NCBI GenBank assembly: GCA_008360975.2
Contig: CM039211.1
Span: 70,763,965 to 70,827,964, forward strand
Length of the DNA stretch: 64,000 bases
Direction of reading: 5' to 3'
DNA from: Lichenostomus cassidix
Lineage: Eukaryota > Chordata > Aves > Passeriformes > Meliphagidae
Part shown: one piece after another, positions 1-11,974 of the stretch
How the letters are laid out: every line of letters begins with the position of its first letter
Numbering within the stretch: the stretch's first letter is position 1
Position numbers and translations under genes: made by a program
Notes under the pieces: generated by a model
What the model was told of the DNA's origin: nothing
The model's input: only the letters and a program-made list of their open reading frames with translations
Databases searched by the model: none

Positions 1-950
1 TCTCTCAGTGTGGCAAAGTAACAAAAGTGATCAACACAATCCTTTCACAAGCCGACTCCTGTGCCTTCCAGGTCTCTGGTGTGTCCATCCCTCTCAGCAT
101 ATCTCCATCCCTTCCAGTCAGCACATGGCACAAACCTGGTGGTGCAGAAGATGTTGAGGTGTTTTGGTGTCAATACTTCTACAAGCTGAGAATATCACTT
201 AGCCTTTCTATGCCTCCTCACGCCTGGTGATGGAGATAAAAATCTATCATTACTCCTACACTTTTTCATGCTTATATATCATGTGTATGTAAGAGCTTAG
301 GCTGAGCTTCTTATCAGTGACAAAATAGCATTTTGTAAATGGGGCTAGTTCCAGTGTCAGAGGTCCTTGGTGAACTGTAGTACAATTATTAATGAAGGGT
401 GAGTTGAGGAGGGACATTTGGCACATACTAGCCCTCAGAAATTCAGAAGCTGCCTAACTGGAGAGTTTCTAGGTTTTTTTTTTTTGGGTTTTTTTTTTTT
501 TTTTTTTAGCTCTTAAAGCCTATTGATACATTTAAGGAAAATAAAAGTGAAAAATCAATCTGTTCTAATGTATCTCCCTGTTCTTCTGTGAGGGTTTTTT
601 TTTGCATTTCCATCCTATCACAATATCTGAACAGTTTTCACACAGAAAAAAATCAATAACAGTGGTGTTATCTCTCCCAGCCCTTGCTGGCTTTTCTCCT
701 TTTCACTCTTTCCCTCATGCAGGCTTCAAGTTCATCTCCTCCATGCTGTGAACATCACTGCCCCTCAGCTGGCTGTTCTGAGGAAGGGAACCCATTTCAC
801 CTGAAAACAAGGAACACAGAGAGTGAGATTTCCCCCTTTTACTGCAGCCACAGTGTGCCCTGGTGAGATGATGTTGTGTTAAGAGTATAGAAATTAGGAA
901 AAAGAATGTAACCCCTTGCATTCCACCTGGTCCTCAGAGATTAGAAGGGC
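1..950. other. AT-rich intergenic DNA with T-tracts
   Basis: No gene is seen. A T-rich homopolymer stretch interrupted by GGG lies at 473-507, and shorter T-runs lie near 595-602. The short open frames here have no protein-like features. Confidence 0.6.
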
Positions 951-984
951 TGGGTGTGGCTGGGCTTAATTTCTGATTAGTCCC

Positions 985-1500
985 AATTCAGCACTTTAAG
1001 TCTGGCTATGTTCAATAAATCCTAGATGCAGCAATAGTGTGGGTTGCAGTGTTAGTCTGGTCACATTCACAATCACAAATTCCCAGTTAATTCAGTTTAC
1101 CATTTTGACGCTCTAAGTCTGGCCACGTTCAATAGGAACATTCATGAACAAGGATTCACAAAGAGTGCAGTTTATTGGAGCAACAAGTTATAGATTCTTG
1201 CCAGATTGTTGATGACAAATTCACTAGACCTGCAAAATATTAGCTTATAAGCTAGGTACAAGTGTTCCTGGGTATGTTCTGATGCAGTCAGGACACAAAT
1301 CTTACCAAAATGCCATCCTTGCTTTGGAGGGCAGAGAGGAGCAAGCCCTACAACTAGTCTGTAAGGTGATCATGCTCTCAGCCTCTGCCACGATGGATTT
1401 AAAATGTCAAATTCATGCTTATGGGAGAAGTGGAGGTGAGACTATAGTCAAATATCCTGTTACTGCTGTCATAAAGGAAGGGAGGGCGGGGAGCAGCCAC
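985..1500 (-). mobile_element. Possible old LTR remnant
   Basis: Read on the minus strand this stretch has an AATAAA (plus 1171-1176) followed by GC/T-mixed sequence that could be R-U5 of an avian LTR. A roughly 21-bp motif (core GTCTGG..., then TTCA) recurs three times at 997-1017, 1052-1072 and 1114-1134. There are no defined ends, target duplication or internal retroviral sequence, so this is a weak call. A lineage-specific tandem repeat or unique DNA would look the same. Confidence 0.25.
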
Positions 1501-1506
1501 TTAATG

Positions 1507-1592
1507 TGTAAATGGTTTGGATTGGATTGCAAAGGACCTTAAAGATCATCCAGTTACAACCCCGCTGGGCTTATCTGCTCCACTAGACTTCA
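1507..1592 (-). mobile_element. CR1: CR1 LINE 3' tail fragment
   Basis: The plus strand reads TGGTTTGGATTGGATTG, then CCTTAAAGATCATCCAGTTAC, then a diverged CCACTAGACTT. This is the complement of the CR1 3' end, so the element points left. It is about 85 bp, heavily 5'-truncated and diverged. Confidence 0.8.
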
Positions 1593-1599
1593 GTCACCT

Positions 1600-4230
1600 G
1601 CTGAACTGAAGCAGTCTGAAGTTGTTTTTCTTTTTAGCTTCGTGTCTTTATTTTTTCTTTCCTTTTTTTTTTTTTTCCCTAGTTTGCCAAACTCTCCTGA
1701 CTTTTGCATTCTCTCTGTGTGCGACGAGGGCGGCTGTGTGAGCTGCTCAGAGAATAATTATCCTTGCTGAGACCCGAGGAGGCAATTCATCATGTCAGAC
1801 TAACAATGGCTGCAGATAGCACAAGGAAGACTACATAACTAAGCATTGAAAATTAAGCACAGAGTGCACTGAATTTCCCTGGTGAATATAGAATTTTGGG
1901 TCATTATCTCACATTTTTGCTGAATATCAGTGGACTTATTTTGAGGCTAACTGATGCATCACTTTGGCTTTATTTCCATCTGCCAGGAAAACAGAGGATT
2001 TATGGTTATTTCAAAGAGCCCATCAAGCAATGCTATGAATAGTATCAAACAGTCTTTTTGCTAAATCCTGCTTGCCTTCGGGGTATGTGTAATTATCTCT
2101 TCTGATATATTGCATATAGAATAGTATTTATTTTCATTGTGCTGGGCAATAGTCTGTTCCTGTTCCACTTATTGGCATCTTGCAGATAGATGGCAATTTA
2201 ATATAAATTTGTTATTTATTCCAGAGGAAGGCTTCTCTGAGTGCTCAGATCTGGGTGAATAAACTTCATTTACAGCTCCTGTAGTGATGGGCTCCTTCCT
2301 CCTTTCAGGCCTGGCGTGCAGCAGGAACACCCACACCAGGTCTGTGCCTGATCCTGTGAATTCCCAGATCCCAAATTCAGAATCTGCTCAATTCTGTGGC
2401 AGGGAGGGATGTATTTTATATAAGCTGAGAGGGTTTTGTTTAGGGCTGCATGGAAGAGAGGTGTTAATCACTTCAGTATGTCTGACACCAAAGGAAAGAG
2501 AGTGAAGTAAAACCTGCCAGAAATATCCTTCTTTAAGGGCATTAAATGTACACATACATATTATATATATGTTTGTGAGTACGTGTATATTTTTATCCCT
2601 CTTTCACCAAAACTTTGATAAGTTTTTGAATAAGAGGTTTTGAAGGTTTTTTTTTTTCCCAACCAGTTTTTCTAGGAGTTAATTTCTCCTCTATCATTAA
2701 GAAGGAAGGACAGGGAATTCAGCTTGGAAATATTAAAAGATAAACTGTTGTGACATAAACTTCACTTCACTGTAATACAAAAGATATTTTCAAATTATTT
2801 TTTTTAAACACCCAGGAATAAAAGCAATTTGTCATTTTCTGCCTATTAATTTGAGATTGGACCTTAAAAATAGAGATCTTACCTCACAAAACTCTTATTT
2901 CAAATGTCTTCATAAGCCACCAGTAGAAGTCAGGTCTCTTCTGTCTGTCTTTTTTTAAAGTAAAAGAATATTTGTGCTTCTTTCACAGGAGTGAGACAGC
3001 AAAATAAAAAATAAAAAGTGAAATAAATTTTTCAAAATTTTAGTGTGAAAAAATTTAAGAGTCAGATACTGCGCAAAACTACTTTCCTCTTTTTTTTACA
3101 GATGCAGCTGGAAATCAAGCCATTCTCAAAATATGTACTACAATAGACCAGAGAAGTTCAGTAGGGAAAAGCCACAACACAAAGCAAATTTAAGATTGAA
3201 AAAGTAATACCTGTGCACTCAGGGGGATCTGCATGTGGATAATTGTGCCTGGGGAATATCCTCAGAAAAAAGTGATGGCAGGAGAGAGAAATTCTGTACC
3301 CACCCTTTGTGTGCATCAGTATTCACCTGGGTGAACTGAGAATTTTCTGTGCCAGCTGGCCAGAAATCATTTATCTGTAATTCACATGGGCTTTCATCTT
3401 TTGCAAGACTTTTTTGCTCAGTGGCATGGTGAGTTTGTGAGATTGGACTATGAGACTTCATGACATAAAATCAGACCCAATCACATACTAGAATCCTTGC
3501 ACTTTGCAAATTGAAAAGGCATATGAATAGTTAAATTAGGCTGAACACAACAGGTGGTGTATTCCTCATGAAATTCAACTGTGTTTAGCACAGAAAAGTT
3601 GTGGTAATATTCCTTATTAAGGTGTTAAAAACTCAATGAGGCTGGACTAGTAACAGGACTGATCAAGATTTGCCCTCTGTGGAGAGTTGCAAGTTTTGTA
3701 GGTCTGTATAACTTGCAGGGCAGCTCCTGATTTCCATCATGAGAGTAACTGATGGGCCAAGATGTTCCTGATTTTTGCTAAAATTATTTCTGGCTGAGTA
3801 AGTGATTCACCTGTTCACACAGAGCAGCTGGATTCAGAACTGGAAATCCAGTGGATAGTCTCAGCTCTAGGTTAGGTACCAGGGTCTGCTGTGAAATGAC
3901 ATTGTTTGCCCAGTGAGTCAGCAGCTCTGAAACACATGATTTGGGGTTTTGTTTTCAAGAAAACAGAGGGGAAGGAAGTTGCAAAATACATTTAATTTGA
4001 CACTAACCTGGAATGAGATTCTAAGAAAACTACATTTTTGCATTTTTGAAGTAAAGTATGTGTCTGCAGTGCTTCTACACACATCTCCAGTCTGCAGCTT
4101 TTGTAATTACCAGTCTGGTGTAACAATAGTGGTGTGTTCTGCGATGTTTCTACTTATCTGTGATGCTGAAAATGCAGCTTCAGTCTTTGCTGTTTCCACA
4201 GTCTCAGTTTAGAGAAGTTAAAGGTCTTTT
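1600..4230. other. Unique intergenic DNA
   Basis: No gene or recognisable repeat was found. A T-tract lies near 1662-1677 and a short TATATA run near 2560. Open frames are short and not protein-like. Confidence 0.5.
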
Positions 4231-4250
4231 TTAAAATCTGTTATGGACTG

Positions 4251-4440
4251 AGTTGAATCTAGGGCCCTGGTTGCCCAGAGAAGCTGTGGCTGCCCCTGGA
4301 TCCCTGGCAGTGTCCAAGGCCAGGCTGGACAGGGCTTGGAGCAACCTGGGACAGTGGAAAATATCCCTGCCCATGGCAGGGGGTTGGAACTGGAAGAGCT
4401 TTAAGGTCCTGTCTAACCCAAACCATTCTGTGAGTTTGTG
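4251..4440 (+). mobile_element. CR1: CR1 LINE 3' tail fragment
   Basis: The sequence follows the avian CR1 3' UTR in order: GGTTGCCCAGAGAAGCTGTGG, TCCCTGGCAGTGTCCAAGGC, GAGCAACCTGGG, CCCATGGCAGGGGGTTGGAAC, and ends near CTAACCCAAACCATTCTGTGA. It is about 190 bp, 5'-truncated, and closer to consensus than most copies here. Confidence 0.92.
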
Positions 4441-4965
4441 AATCACCACACCTTCAAAATTCAGAAGGCTGGGTTATATTTTAAGTTTCGTCCAACAGAT
4501 GGTCATTTTGGAAAGTCAGGCTGATGCCCAAATAGCATATTAAAAAAAGAATTGACACAGTCATTTCTCAATTTATGCTTCAAAGTCCTGGTTATAATCT
4601 AGTCCTTATGAATATTCCGTATTGGAGTAAAGGCTGGACTTTTCTGATGTATAAGATAATTTATAGTAGTTGAGGATTTTATAGCTTCAGAGGAAAACCC
4701 TCCCTCCCTTCCCTTCCCAGCAAATTACAGGAATCCCCCCACAGTCATTTGCAGGCATAATGAATTTTATGGCTCAGTATATTGAGGATTTTCTGCTAGA
4801 CTGTTAGAACATTACAGTTTACCAAGACGCTTTGGAGTGGTTTACGATTTTGGGAATATTTCATTAGTCTTTTCACTATGGTGAAGATCACTCCAATGTT
4901 AGAATAAAGAAATTAAACTCTTCCAATGAATATTCTTTCTATCCCATGGTAACATCTACATCTAG

Positions 4966-5175
4966 GTTGGATATTGGGTCAGGGTTTTACCCACAGAGGG
5001 TTGCTGAGCACTGGAACAGGCTCCCCAGGGAAGTGGTCACAGCATCAACCTGAAGTGTTCTAACAATGCTCCCAGGCAAACAGTTTGATTTTTGGGGCTG
5101 TCATGTGCAGGGCCAGGAGTTGGACTCAATGATCCTTGTGGGTCCCAAATCAGGGTATTCTATGATTCTGTGTTT
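4966..5175 (+). mobile_element. CR1: CR1 LINE 3' tail, different subfamily
   Basis: It begins at GGATATTGGGTCAGGGTTTT, passes through GAGCACTGGAACAGGCTCCC and CAGGAGTTGGACTCAATGAT, and ends GGTATTCTATGATTCTGTG. The GGACTCAATGATCCTTGTGGGTCCC block marks a CR1 subfamily other than the one at 4251-4440. Both point right. Confidence 0.88.
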
Positions 5176-5179
5176 AATG

Positions 5180-8100
5180 GGTCTGGGTCACGATTCATCC
5201 AGCTTTCAATCTGGTTTTGAGTTTTGGTCAAGAGCTTTTTGAGCTTTTCACTTCACCCAGCATCTGGCAGCCAGCATCATCCAGGGCTGCAACCCTGAGT
5301 GCAATTTCCCCCCGTAATCCTGAGTGCAGTTGCCTCTTGTTCACAATTTATTCACTCTGAAGTCCTCCAAGCAGGGAACATTGCTCTGCATTTCACACTC
5401 TGTGCTTGTTTTTGTCCTGTCCCCACCACTTCTATGTGTCATCGCTGCCCGCTTGTTCTAAATATTGAAAATTGATGCCATAAGTGATGTGCACTCAAAG
5501 CCAATGTACTATCTAAATGGACAGACAAAATGTAATTATTCCTGTTAAACTGCAGGGGAAATTGGGACAGAAGTTGTTCAGGAGCTAGTCTAAAGCTGCA
5601 GAGGTAGTGGCAGAAAAAAGAAATGTCAGAATCACAGATGCAAGTCTTACAGACCTTCTTCAAGATTGTAAGAGTCATATTTAATTGATGAGCTGATATA
5701 GGATGAAGCAGAGTTTGCCATCAATTACAGAGCAACATTATTGTGTCTAACTTTTCTGGGACCCTGAATGAACCAAAGGTCTGTCAGGGCCAAAAAGGCC
5801 ACAGCCAATTCTGCTAGCTGTGTAATTCTGAAACTGAGAATTCTTCTAAACTGTATTTATGCTAAATTTCATGGCACCTGATGACCTCAATTAAAACCTT
5901 TCAGAGGAAATCAGAAGTGCCAGTAAGGTCCTGAAAGATGAATGCCTATGGCTTTCTCCTGCTAACTGCTGATAGGAACTTGACGATATAAAAAAAAAGT
6001 TTTATAGTGATGCTGCTGCTGTTTTTTATTGAAGGTGTCAGAATGCCAGTAGTGATAATGTCTCCCTGAATGAGCAGCTTGCTTTCTCTGGTCGCTTTCC
6101 TAAAGCACATAATAGACGTCATTAACATCCAGATAAATCTCCCTTTATGGTGCATTTGGGCACAGAGAAGAATAAAGTTGTGTTTTCTTAAAGCTCCCAA
6201 GATTATTTCTATCATGATCTTGGACAAAGGCACAAAATTTTGTAACTTTACTGGTCTTTATTACACAAGCCAGTAATTTCCAAGAAGGAAAGCATTTCTT
6301 AAGCATGAATGTAGGTTGACAAAGGGGAACAAAGCCTGCCTGATATTGGCTTTAAAGTATATATATAGCATAACTTGTAGGATAGAGAGAACTGTATGGG
6401 TCAAAATCCAGGTGCAAGAAAAAACACCAAATCCACACATAATTCTCATGTTCCCAAATAAATGTCCATAGACGTGCTGAAAAATACAATTATTCTTGGT
6501 ACTTAATGTTACTAAATGTCATATTCTTGAAAAGATAAAGACATTAATCTGTTTTTCTTCTGGTGACTTAGCAATTTGGGCTAAAACTTTTTTTTAATTA
6601 ACAAATATTTAAGCCCACTAAGGAGTCTAGATTTTTCTTTAGGAAAAACCAACTTGATTAGGTAAAATGATGGTAGAAGCAGTGTTTTTATTTGCTTAGA
6701 ATTAAAGTCAGGACTTTTTGAAGACTCCATAAATGTTTTCATTATTTTAATTGCAAAGAATTATATTTGAACAAGTCTTGATTTTGCTTGTGATAAGCAA
6801 AAGCCTAGTAAAAAAATTCACTGTGACAGGAACCTTTTCAGCAATGATGGAATTAAAAAATGTGATTCTAGGGAGAAAGTATTTTTAATTGCATGTCTGT
6901 TACAATATTTAGGACTTGAAAATTATATATCTAATTAGGATGAAGTTTAGGCATATTTTTAACTCCACTGACCTACAGCATAAACATTTTTTCTTGAACA
7001 TAGGGTTTGTTTGAACAATCTTAAATCCCTGCAATCACAAGTATGCAGCAACCACAGTCTTAAACTGTTCATTTAATGTTAATCACAGCCACTGTAATGT
7101 GGAGCCAACAGGCTCTAAGGGACGTGACCTTATCACAGTGGACAGATGGCAAAAAAAAAATTCAAGCCGTGTTAAACCTTTTTCTTCAACACTTTTTTGT
7201 TCTTAACATATTTACTGCTGACACCATATATCAATGTTATAGCTTCTGTTCAGGTGAATACGATCAGTTGGCAGTAATGGGTTCAGCTCTGGGAATCTTC
7301 CAGCCATTGCTTTTTGAGCTGTTTCTGTAAATTCAGTGTCTGGAAAAAAACAAGGAGAAAGAGACAAGTCAGGGAGGGAGAGAGGCTGTTGGAAACCCTT
7401 CAGCTCAGCTTAATTCCCATGCAGAGAGGAGAATAAATTAATGCAGACACCATGTTTCCCTGTCTCAGATGTCATATTTTCTTGTGATTGGAAAGATCAG
7501 TGGCAGTGCAGGACGTGTGGAAGAGAGAAGGGGAAAAGCAGAAAACACAACAGGAAAAAATATACTTGAAAATGTTAAACTGGGCTCTAGCAGGACCTGT
7601 TAAATGTCTTCTGCATTTGTAGGAGAGCAATGTTTCCCTGCATTGGCCTCTGTTGTTCCTCTGATGTCTGTCATCCCAGTGGAAGAGCTGAGTGAGGTTT
7701 GAAGGCACAGTAGGAAACATTCCTTAATAAATGCAGTTTTAACTGGATCGTGTGACTTTATGGATGCTCTGCATAACTGCGCAAGCTACAGATGTAATTC
7801 ATGTGTGTCAAAATTTCCATCCCCTTTCTTTTTTCCATATTTTTACTCTTGAGGAACAGAATATATTGGTGCCTTTGCCACTGTATTTCAGGGATGAAGA
7901 ATTGTTGCTTCCTGTCTTCAATTCAGCAAGTTCAGGAAGGGATTTTCAGCTGCAATAGCACTTTCCTCTCCCATAGGCAGATATCCTCATCATAGAGAAG
8001 AATATTTAAAATGGACTTTGCAATTTCTCTGTGCCAGAAACAAGGTCAACTGCAACTACTCTTATTTCCTACTTGGTAAATACTTTGGCTGATGTTTATC

Positions 8101-9140
8101 TGGTATAAATTTGGCATATGTTCTGCATGAGATTTGCGAATATCAGTAGGAAAAAATAAGAACACTGCACCCAGAGAACCTCAGAGGTCCTAAGAGCAGT
8201 TTTAGTGGGAGAAGATGGAAGGAGGTGTGAGAATTGCCTGTCTCAGCAGAGGGGGAGCACTCATCCCTGAGAAGCAGCATCCCTGCAAGGTTTTGTGGCT
8301 GCAGATGCATCAGGCTGCAAGTGCACAGCATGTGTTTTGGTCTGAGAGGCTCCCAGTAATTAAGTTGTACATTCAATTAAACTTAATGCGCCAATAACTT
8401 TTTAAAATACAAAGGGCCCGTATCTTCAGGAAGAAAGAAAATACTCAGACTCCCTTTACAGGCCAATAAGCCTACAATAAATGCCCATGACTGGAGGCCC
8501 AGATCTTTATTTGTAGCCACAAAACAGCATTTCCATTAGTTTCAGCACAGGCACGCTGATTTCTATTGGTTGAGGATTAGATCATGAAAACTCTAGATAG
8601 AGCTCCTGTGCCACTTGGAGAAGGAGGTAGAGGGCAGTTGCTCTTGGTCATGTTTTGGTAGTCAGGGACCTACTTTTAAACTTAGTTCTAAACATTTTTT
8701 AGTTCCTTTAGGCCTTTTAAAAATAGACAAGGGAAAAGTTAAACAGAAGAACACCAAAATAAGTCAAATGTGCTCTATATTGAAAAAATATTCATCCAGC
8801 TCTCTCACTAAGGGTTCCTGAAGAATTCACCAGGCTAATTCTGTAGAACAGGTGAGACTTAACTTTAGTCCTCTAAAAATCAAAAAACTTGACAGCATGG
8901 CTGACTACAGAGAAAATCAAAGCACCTGTTTCAAACTAAAAAGTTAATAATTAAGTAGATGCACCTACTGAATATATTATCTGCAAAGAGAGGCTCGCCT
9001 AAAGAGCTTACATCTGTTTGAGATATTTGAATTTAGCAGAGTTAAACCACAGTCAAACTGAGATACAAGGTCTTTGCATCCTTCTGGAAACAACTCCATC
9101 TCCTCCTTTCCCTGCTGCATTTCCTGAGTTTGTAAAACCA
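5180..9140. other. Unique intergenic DNA
   Basis: No gene, RNA gene or clear repeat was found. The region is AT-rich with scattered short open frames (all under 100 codons) and no conserved domain pattern. Confidence 0.5.
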
Positions 9141-9142
9141 TA

Positions 9143-9205
9143 TTATGGTTTAGGTTGGAAGGGATCTTAAAGATTGTCTGGATCCAATCCTGCCACAATA
9201 GAGGG
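9143..9205 (-). mobile_element. CR1: CR1 LINE 3' tail scrap
   Basis: The plus strand reads TATGGTTTAGGTTGGAAGGG then ATCTTAAAGATTGTCTGGATCC, the complement of the CR1 3' terminus. Only about 60 bp can be recognised before similarity fades. Confidence 0.7.
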
Positions 9206-9209
9206 GTTG

Positions 9210-10610
9210 ATGAGCCTTGTCAGTTCTTCACAAAGTGATCCAACAACAGACAAAAGCTCTGGAGATGTAGGGGTACTAAGATATTTCCATTATTTGTTGG
9301 GTTTCATGTTCTACTTTGGCTTTTTTCCTCTTTGTGTCTCCTGTGCAAGGTTTAGAAGGCAAATTGTAAGAAACAGTGCCTGTCTTTACTCCGTGCTACC
9401 AATGACTTCAAGGAAATCTGATCTTACTTTCGAAAAAAGACTCAAGAGTTCTGCTGCATTTATTTCTGCTCCTGTTAGTTTTCCTCAGACTAATAGTCCT
9501 TGGGTGTGGAAAGTAGGGATCATTCATCATCCCCAATAAAACACAGCAAGTGAATGGAAATAACATTCAGACAGACAGCAGGCCAGACCCAGAGAGTTTT
9601 CCTTTCAGATGAGAAATCAGTGACCTGGGACGTGGAGGAGCATGGCGGGATGGAGGGGAGGAGGGAGCTGCTCCTCACGACAGGCTTTTGGGATGTGGTG
9701 TGACAGTGATTACCCACAAAACACAGCTGAATGCAAAGTGGCAGGGCAGGCTGGGGAGCTGTGGTGCTGCTGAACCAAAACTGAAGGAAAAGGTGCTGCT
9801 GAGTGAACTGGAAAGATGAGATGTGTACTTGGCTGGAATCGATAATAAAGCACGCTGCATTCTGTCTGGCAGCAGAAACCAGGAGCTTATCAAAAACAGT
9901 GTATTCCCATGTAGAGGAGGGCAGGGCGTGATTGCTGAGCAGGATATGTAAAGCTGTATAAAAACTTTCTTATTGTACCTAAATCAGTAGGAGACAGACA
10001 TCCCCCTGGCTTTGCAGGAAGAGAGGAGACTGATAGAGTCATCCTACACATCTAGCAGTGGAGCACATGGCAAATGGGAATTTCACTGGAAATTTTTTTT
10101 TTTTATTCCATGTTAAGGAGATTTTGACAGCTAAGTGCAAACTTAACTCTTCTGTAAAGTGTCAACTGTCCAAACAGTTTTCCAAAAAATATAAAATCAA
10201 TAGAAGTTTATAGACATTAAAGAATAGAATTTTGAAATTTTCTTTTAAACCAAGAAATAACTTTAATACATATATCCCCATTCAGGATTCCATGGGTAAA
10301 ATTGTTAGCGGATGAAAAATTTTCTAGCCCCTTTTAAATGGGCACAATCATCCATAAGAATTTAAAGGTCCTGAAGAAAAGCACAGTCAGACACAACTTT
10401 TTAATCTACAGGCCATCCACAGGTTCTATACCTTGTTTTAAACAACTGTTAATGTCAGAGAACAATTATTTTGCACTTGGCTTTGATTTCATAAATGAAA
10501 ATAGAAAATATAAATAAAAAATTTCGTTTTTTCCTGGCAGAAACTCTTTCTTAACCAGAAGTACAAACCAGCTTCAAATCTGGTAACAAAAACAAGTTGT
10601 TGATAACCAT
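9210..10610. other. Unique intergenic DNA
   Basis: No gene or repeat was recognised. The part near 9560-9760 is somewhat richer in G+C and purines, and a T-run lies near 10096-10105. Nothing supports a functional call. Confidence 0.5.
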
Positions 10611-10612
10611 TA

Positions 10613-10925
10613 GTGTTGAAAACAGAAAAAGATTCAAGGACAAGGGAGAGCTCAGAGCCTCTGCCAGTGCCTAAAGGGGCTCCAGGAGAGATGGAGAGGG
10701 ACTTGGACAAGGGATGGAGTGACAGGAAAAGGGGAAATGGCTTCCCAGTGCCACAGCGCAGCATTAGAAAGAAAGGAACATTAGACATTGGAATGGGAGG
10801 TGGTGAACTCACTGCCAATGGAGGTGCTCAGGGAAAACCTGAATGTGGCGCTCAGTGCTCTGGTCTGGGTGGCAAGGTGGGGATCAGGCACAGGTTAGAC
10901 TGGATGTTCTGAGAAGTCTTTTCTT
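10613..10925 (+). mobile_element. CR1: CR1 LINE 3' region, subfamily with GGCGCTCAGTGCTCTGG
   Basis: CR1 landmarks appear in order: GGGGCTCCAGGAGAGATGGAG, GGGACTTGGACAAGGGATGG, GTGACAGGAAAAGGGGAAATGG, TGGAGGTGCTCAGGGAAAACC, TGTGGCGCTCAGTGCTCTGG, and GTTAGACTGGATGTTCTGAG. The last 3' bases and the terminal ATTCT repeats are missing just before the GC-rich block that follows. Confidence 0.85.
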
Positions 10926-11203
10926 AAAGAGTTTAAGGAGGTGTCCGCTTCCCGCTCCTGGTCCTCTACGGGCTTTTCGGAGCTCCTGCACGGTCAGGGA
11001 GGGACCCCGCAGGCTCTCCGGGCAGGCGGTCCGGATCCTTCGAGCCGCAGCCGGGCGGCAGTGGGGGTTTGCCTCAGGGTCGCCCAATTGGTCGAGGAGA
11101 CCCCGGCGCAATGGCCAGTGCCAGCCGCGCGAGCAAGACGAATTGGGCCGGATGCCCTCAGAGTAAAGCAGTCCCAGACAGGCGAAGGCGAGCAAGGCAC
11201 CAG

Positions 11204-11209
11204 TTTATT
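11204..11209 (-). promoter_or_regulatory. LTR polyadenylation signal AATAAA
   Basis: AATAAA on the minus strand is followed directly by CTGGTGCCTTGCTCGCCTTC, a GT/CT-rich downstream context as expected at an R/U5 boundary. Confidence 0.5.
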
Positions 11210-11350
11210 TGAGGGATAGCAGGCGGGGGAGGTGCGTCACTCGAGCCCTCGAGGCAGCACAGCAGGGAGTCCCGGTGCGAGGCATGAGAGGGGGTTCCTT
11301 AGCAACAAGGTTGCTGAGCTGAGCAGCCCCGAGCACAGGCGGGACACAAC

Positions 11351-11357
11351 CTTTTAA
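11351..11357 (-). promoter_or_regulatory. TATA-like element of the LTR block
   Basis: TTAAAAG is read on the minus strand, preceded by a GC-rich stretch with inverted CCAAT motifs and followed 147 nt later by AATAAA. The spacing suits an LTR promoter. Activity is unknown. Confidence 0.4.
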
Positions 11358-11736
11358 GGGGGGCCACGGGGTTTCCCGGGGCAGAGATCAGGGGCGGGAC
11401 CAACCGGGGAAGGGAATACATCATAGGGAGCAAATCAGGCATAACTGGGAGGGGAGTACATAGAACCAATGGGAGCGGGGCAGCAACAGAACATTCTGGG
11501 GGTAGGCGGCAACAGGGGAGGAGCAGGGGAGGGGACAGCAAACTTAGAACCAATAAACTTAACACAAACTTTTGGAGGGAGGGAGAGTGCAGCCTACAGC
11601 CCGGCCTCCTCCGAGTCCCATGAGATGTCGTCAGGAGAGGCATCCGCTTGTACGGGATGGAGCTCTATCTGTTGGGACTCGGGATCAGCAGCCTCGGGCT
11701 GCTGCACTACTACATTTTCTGACCTACTTGATTTGC

Positions 11737-11970
11737 TAATTAGATGGGATATTGGGAAGAAATTCTTCCTGTGAGAGGAGTGAGGCCTTGGCACAGGTTG
11801 CCCTGAGAATTTGCAGCTTCCCCATCTCTGAAAGTGTCCAAGACCAGCTTGGACAGGCCTTGGAGCAACCAAGGATAGTGGAAAGTGTCCCTGTCCATGT
11901 CAGAGCCTGGAGCTGGATGACTTTTACAGAACCTTCCAACCCAAACCACCCACAACTTTCTATAATTTTG
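11737..11970 (+). mobile_element. CR1: CR1 LINE 3' tail fragment
   Basis: It opens with TTAGATGGGATATTGGGAAG and AAATTCTTCCTGTGAGAGGA, continues GGCACAGGTTGCCCTGAGAA, TTGGACAGGCCTTGGAGCAA, and ends CCTTCCAACCCAAACCACCC. It belongs to a subfamily different from the CR1 at 10613-10925, so the two are not simply halves of one element split by the LTR. Confidence 0.9.
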
Positions 11971-11974
11971 TATA

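Larger units (their letters stand above)
10942..11714 (-). mobile_element. GC-rich endogenous retroviral LTR-like block
   Basis: This block of roughly 770 bp is far richer in G+C and CpG than its surroundings. On the minus strand it has LTR order: a U3-like part with inverted CCAAT motifs and GGTCCCGCCCC, a TATA-like TTAAAAG (plus 11351-11357), and AATAAA about 147 nt downstream (plus 11204-11209). A U5-like CTGCTTTACTCTG follows, resembling the CTTCTTTACTCTG of the solo LTR at 60447-60708. Proposed ends are TGT...ACA on the minus strand. No target duplication was found, so both ends are tentative. It sits between two CR1 copies. It could be a solo LTR, an LTR with some flanking internal sequence, or, less likely, a host CpG-island promoter. 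Confidence 0.6.

Noticed and set aside
11075..11100. Possible primer-binding site next to the LTR block (TGGGCGACCCTGAGGC)
   Set aside because: It starts with TGG but does not match any tRNA 3' end that I can name with confidence, and the LTR edge there is not fixed.
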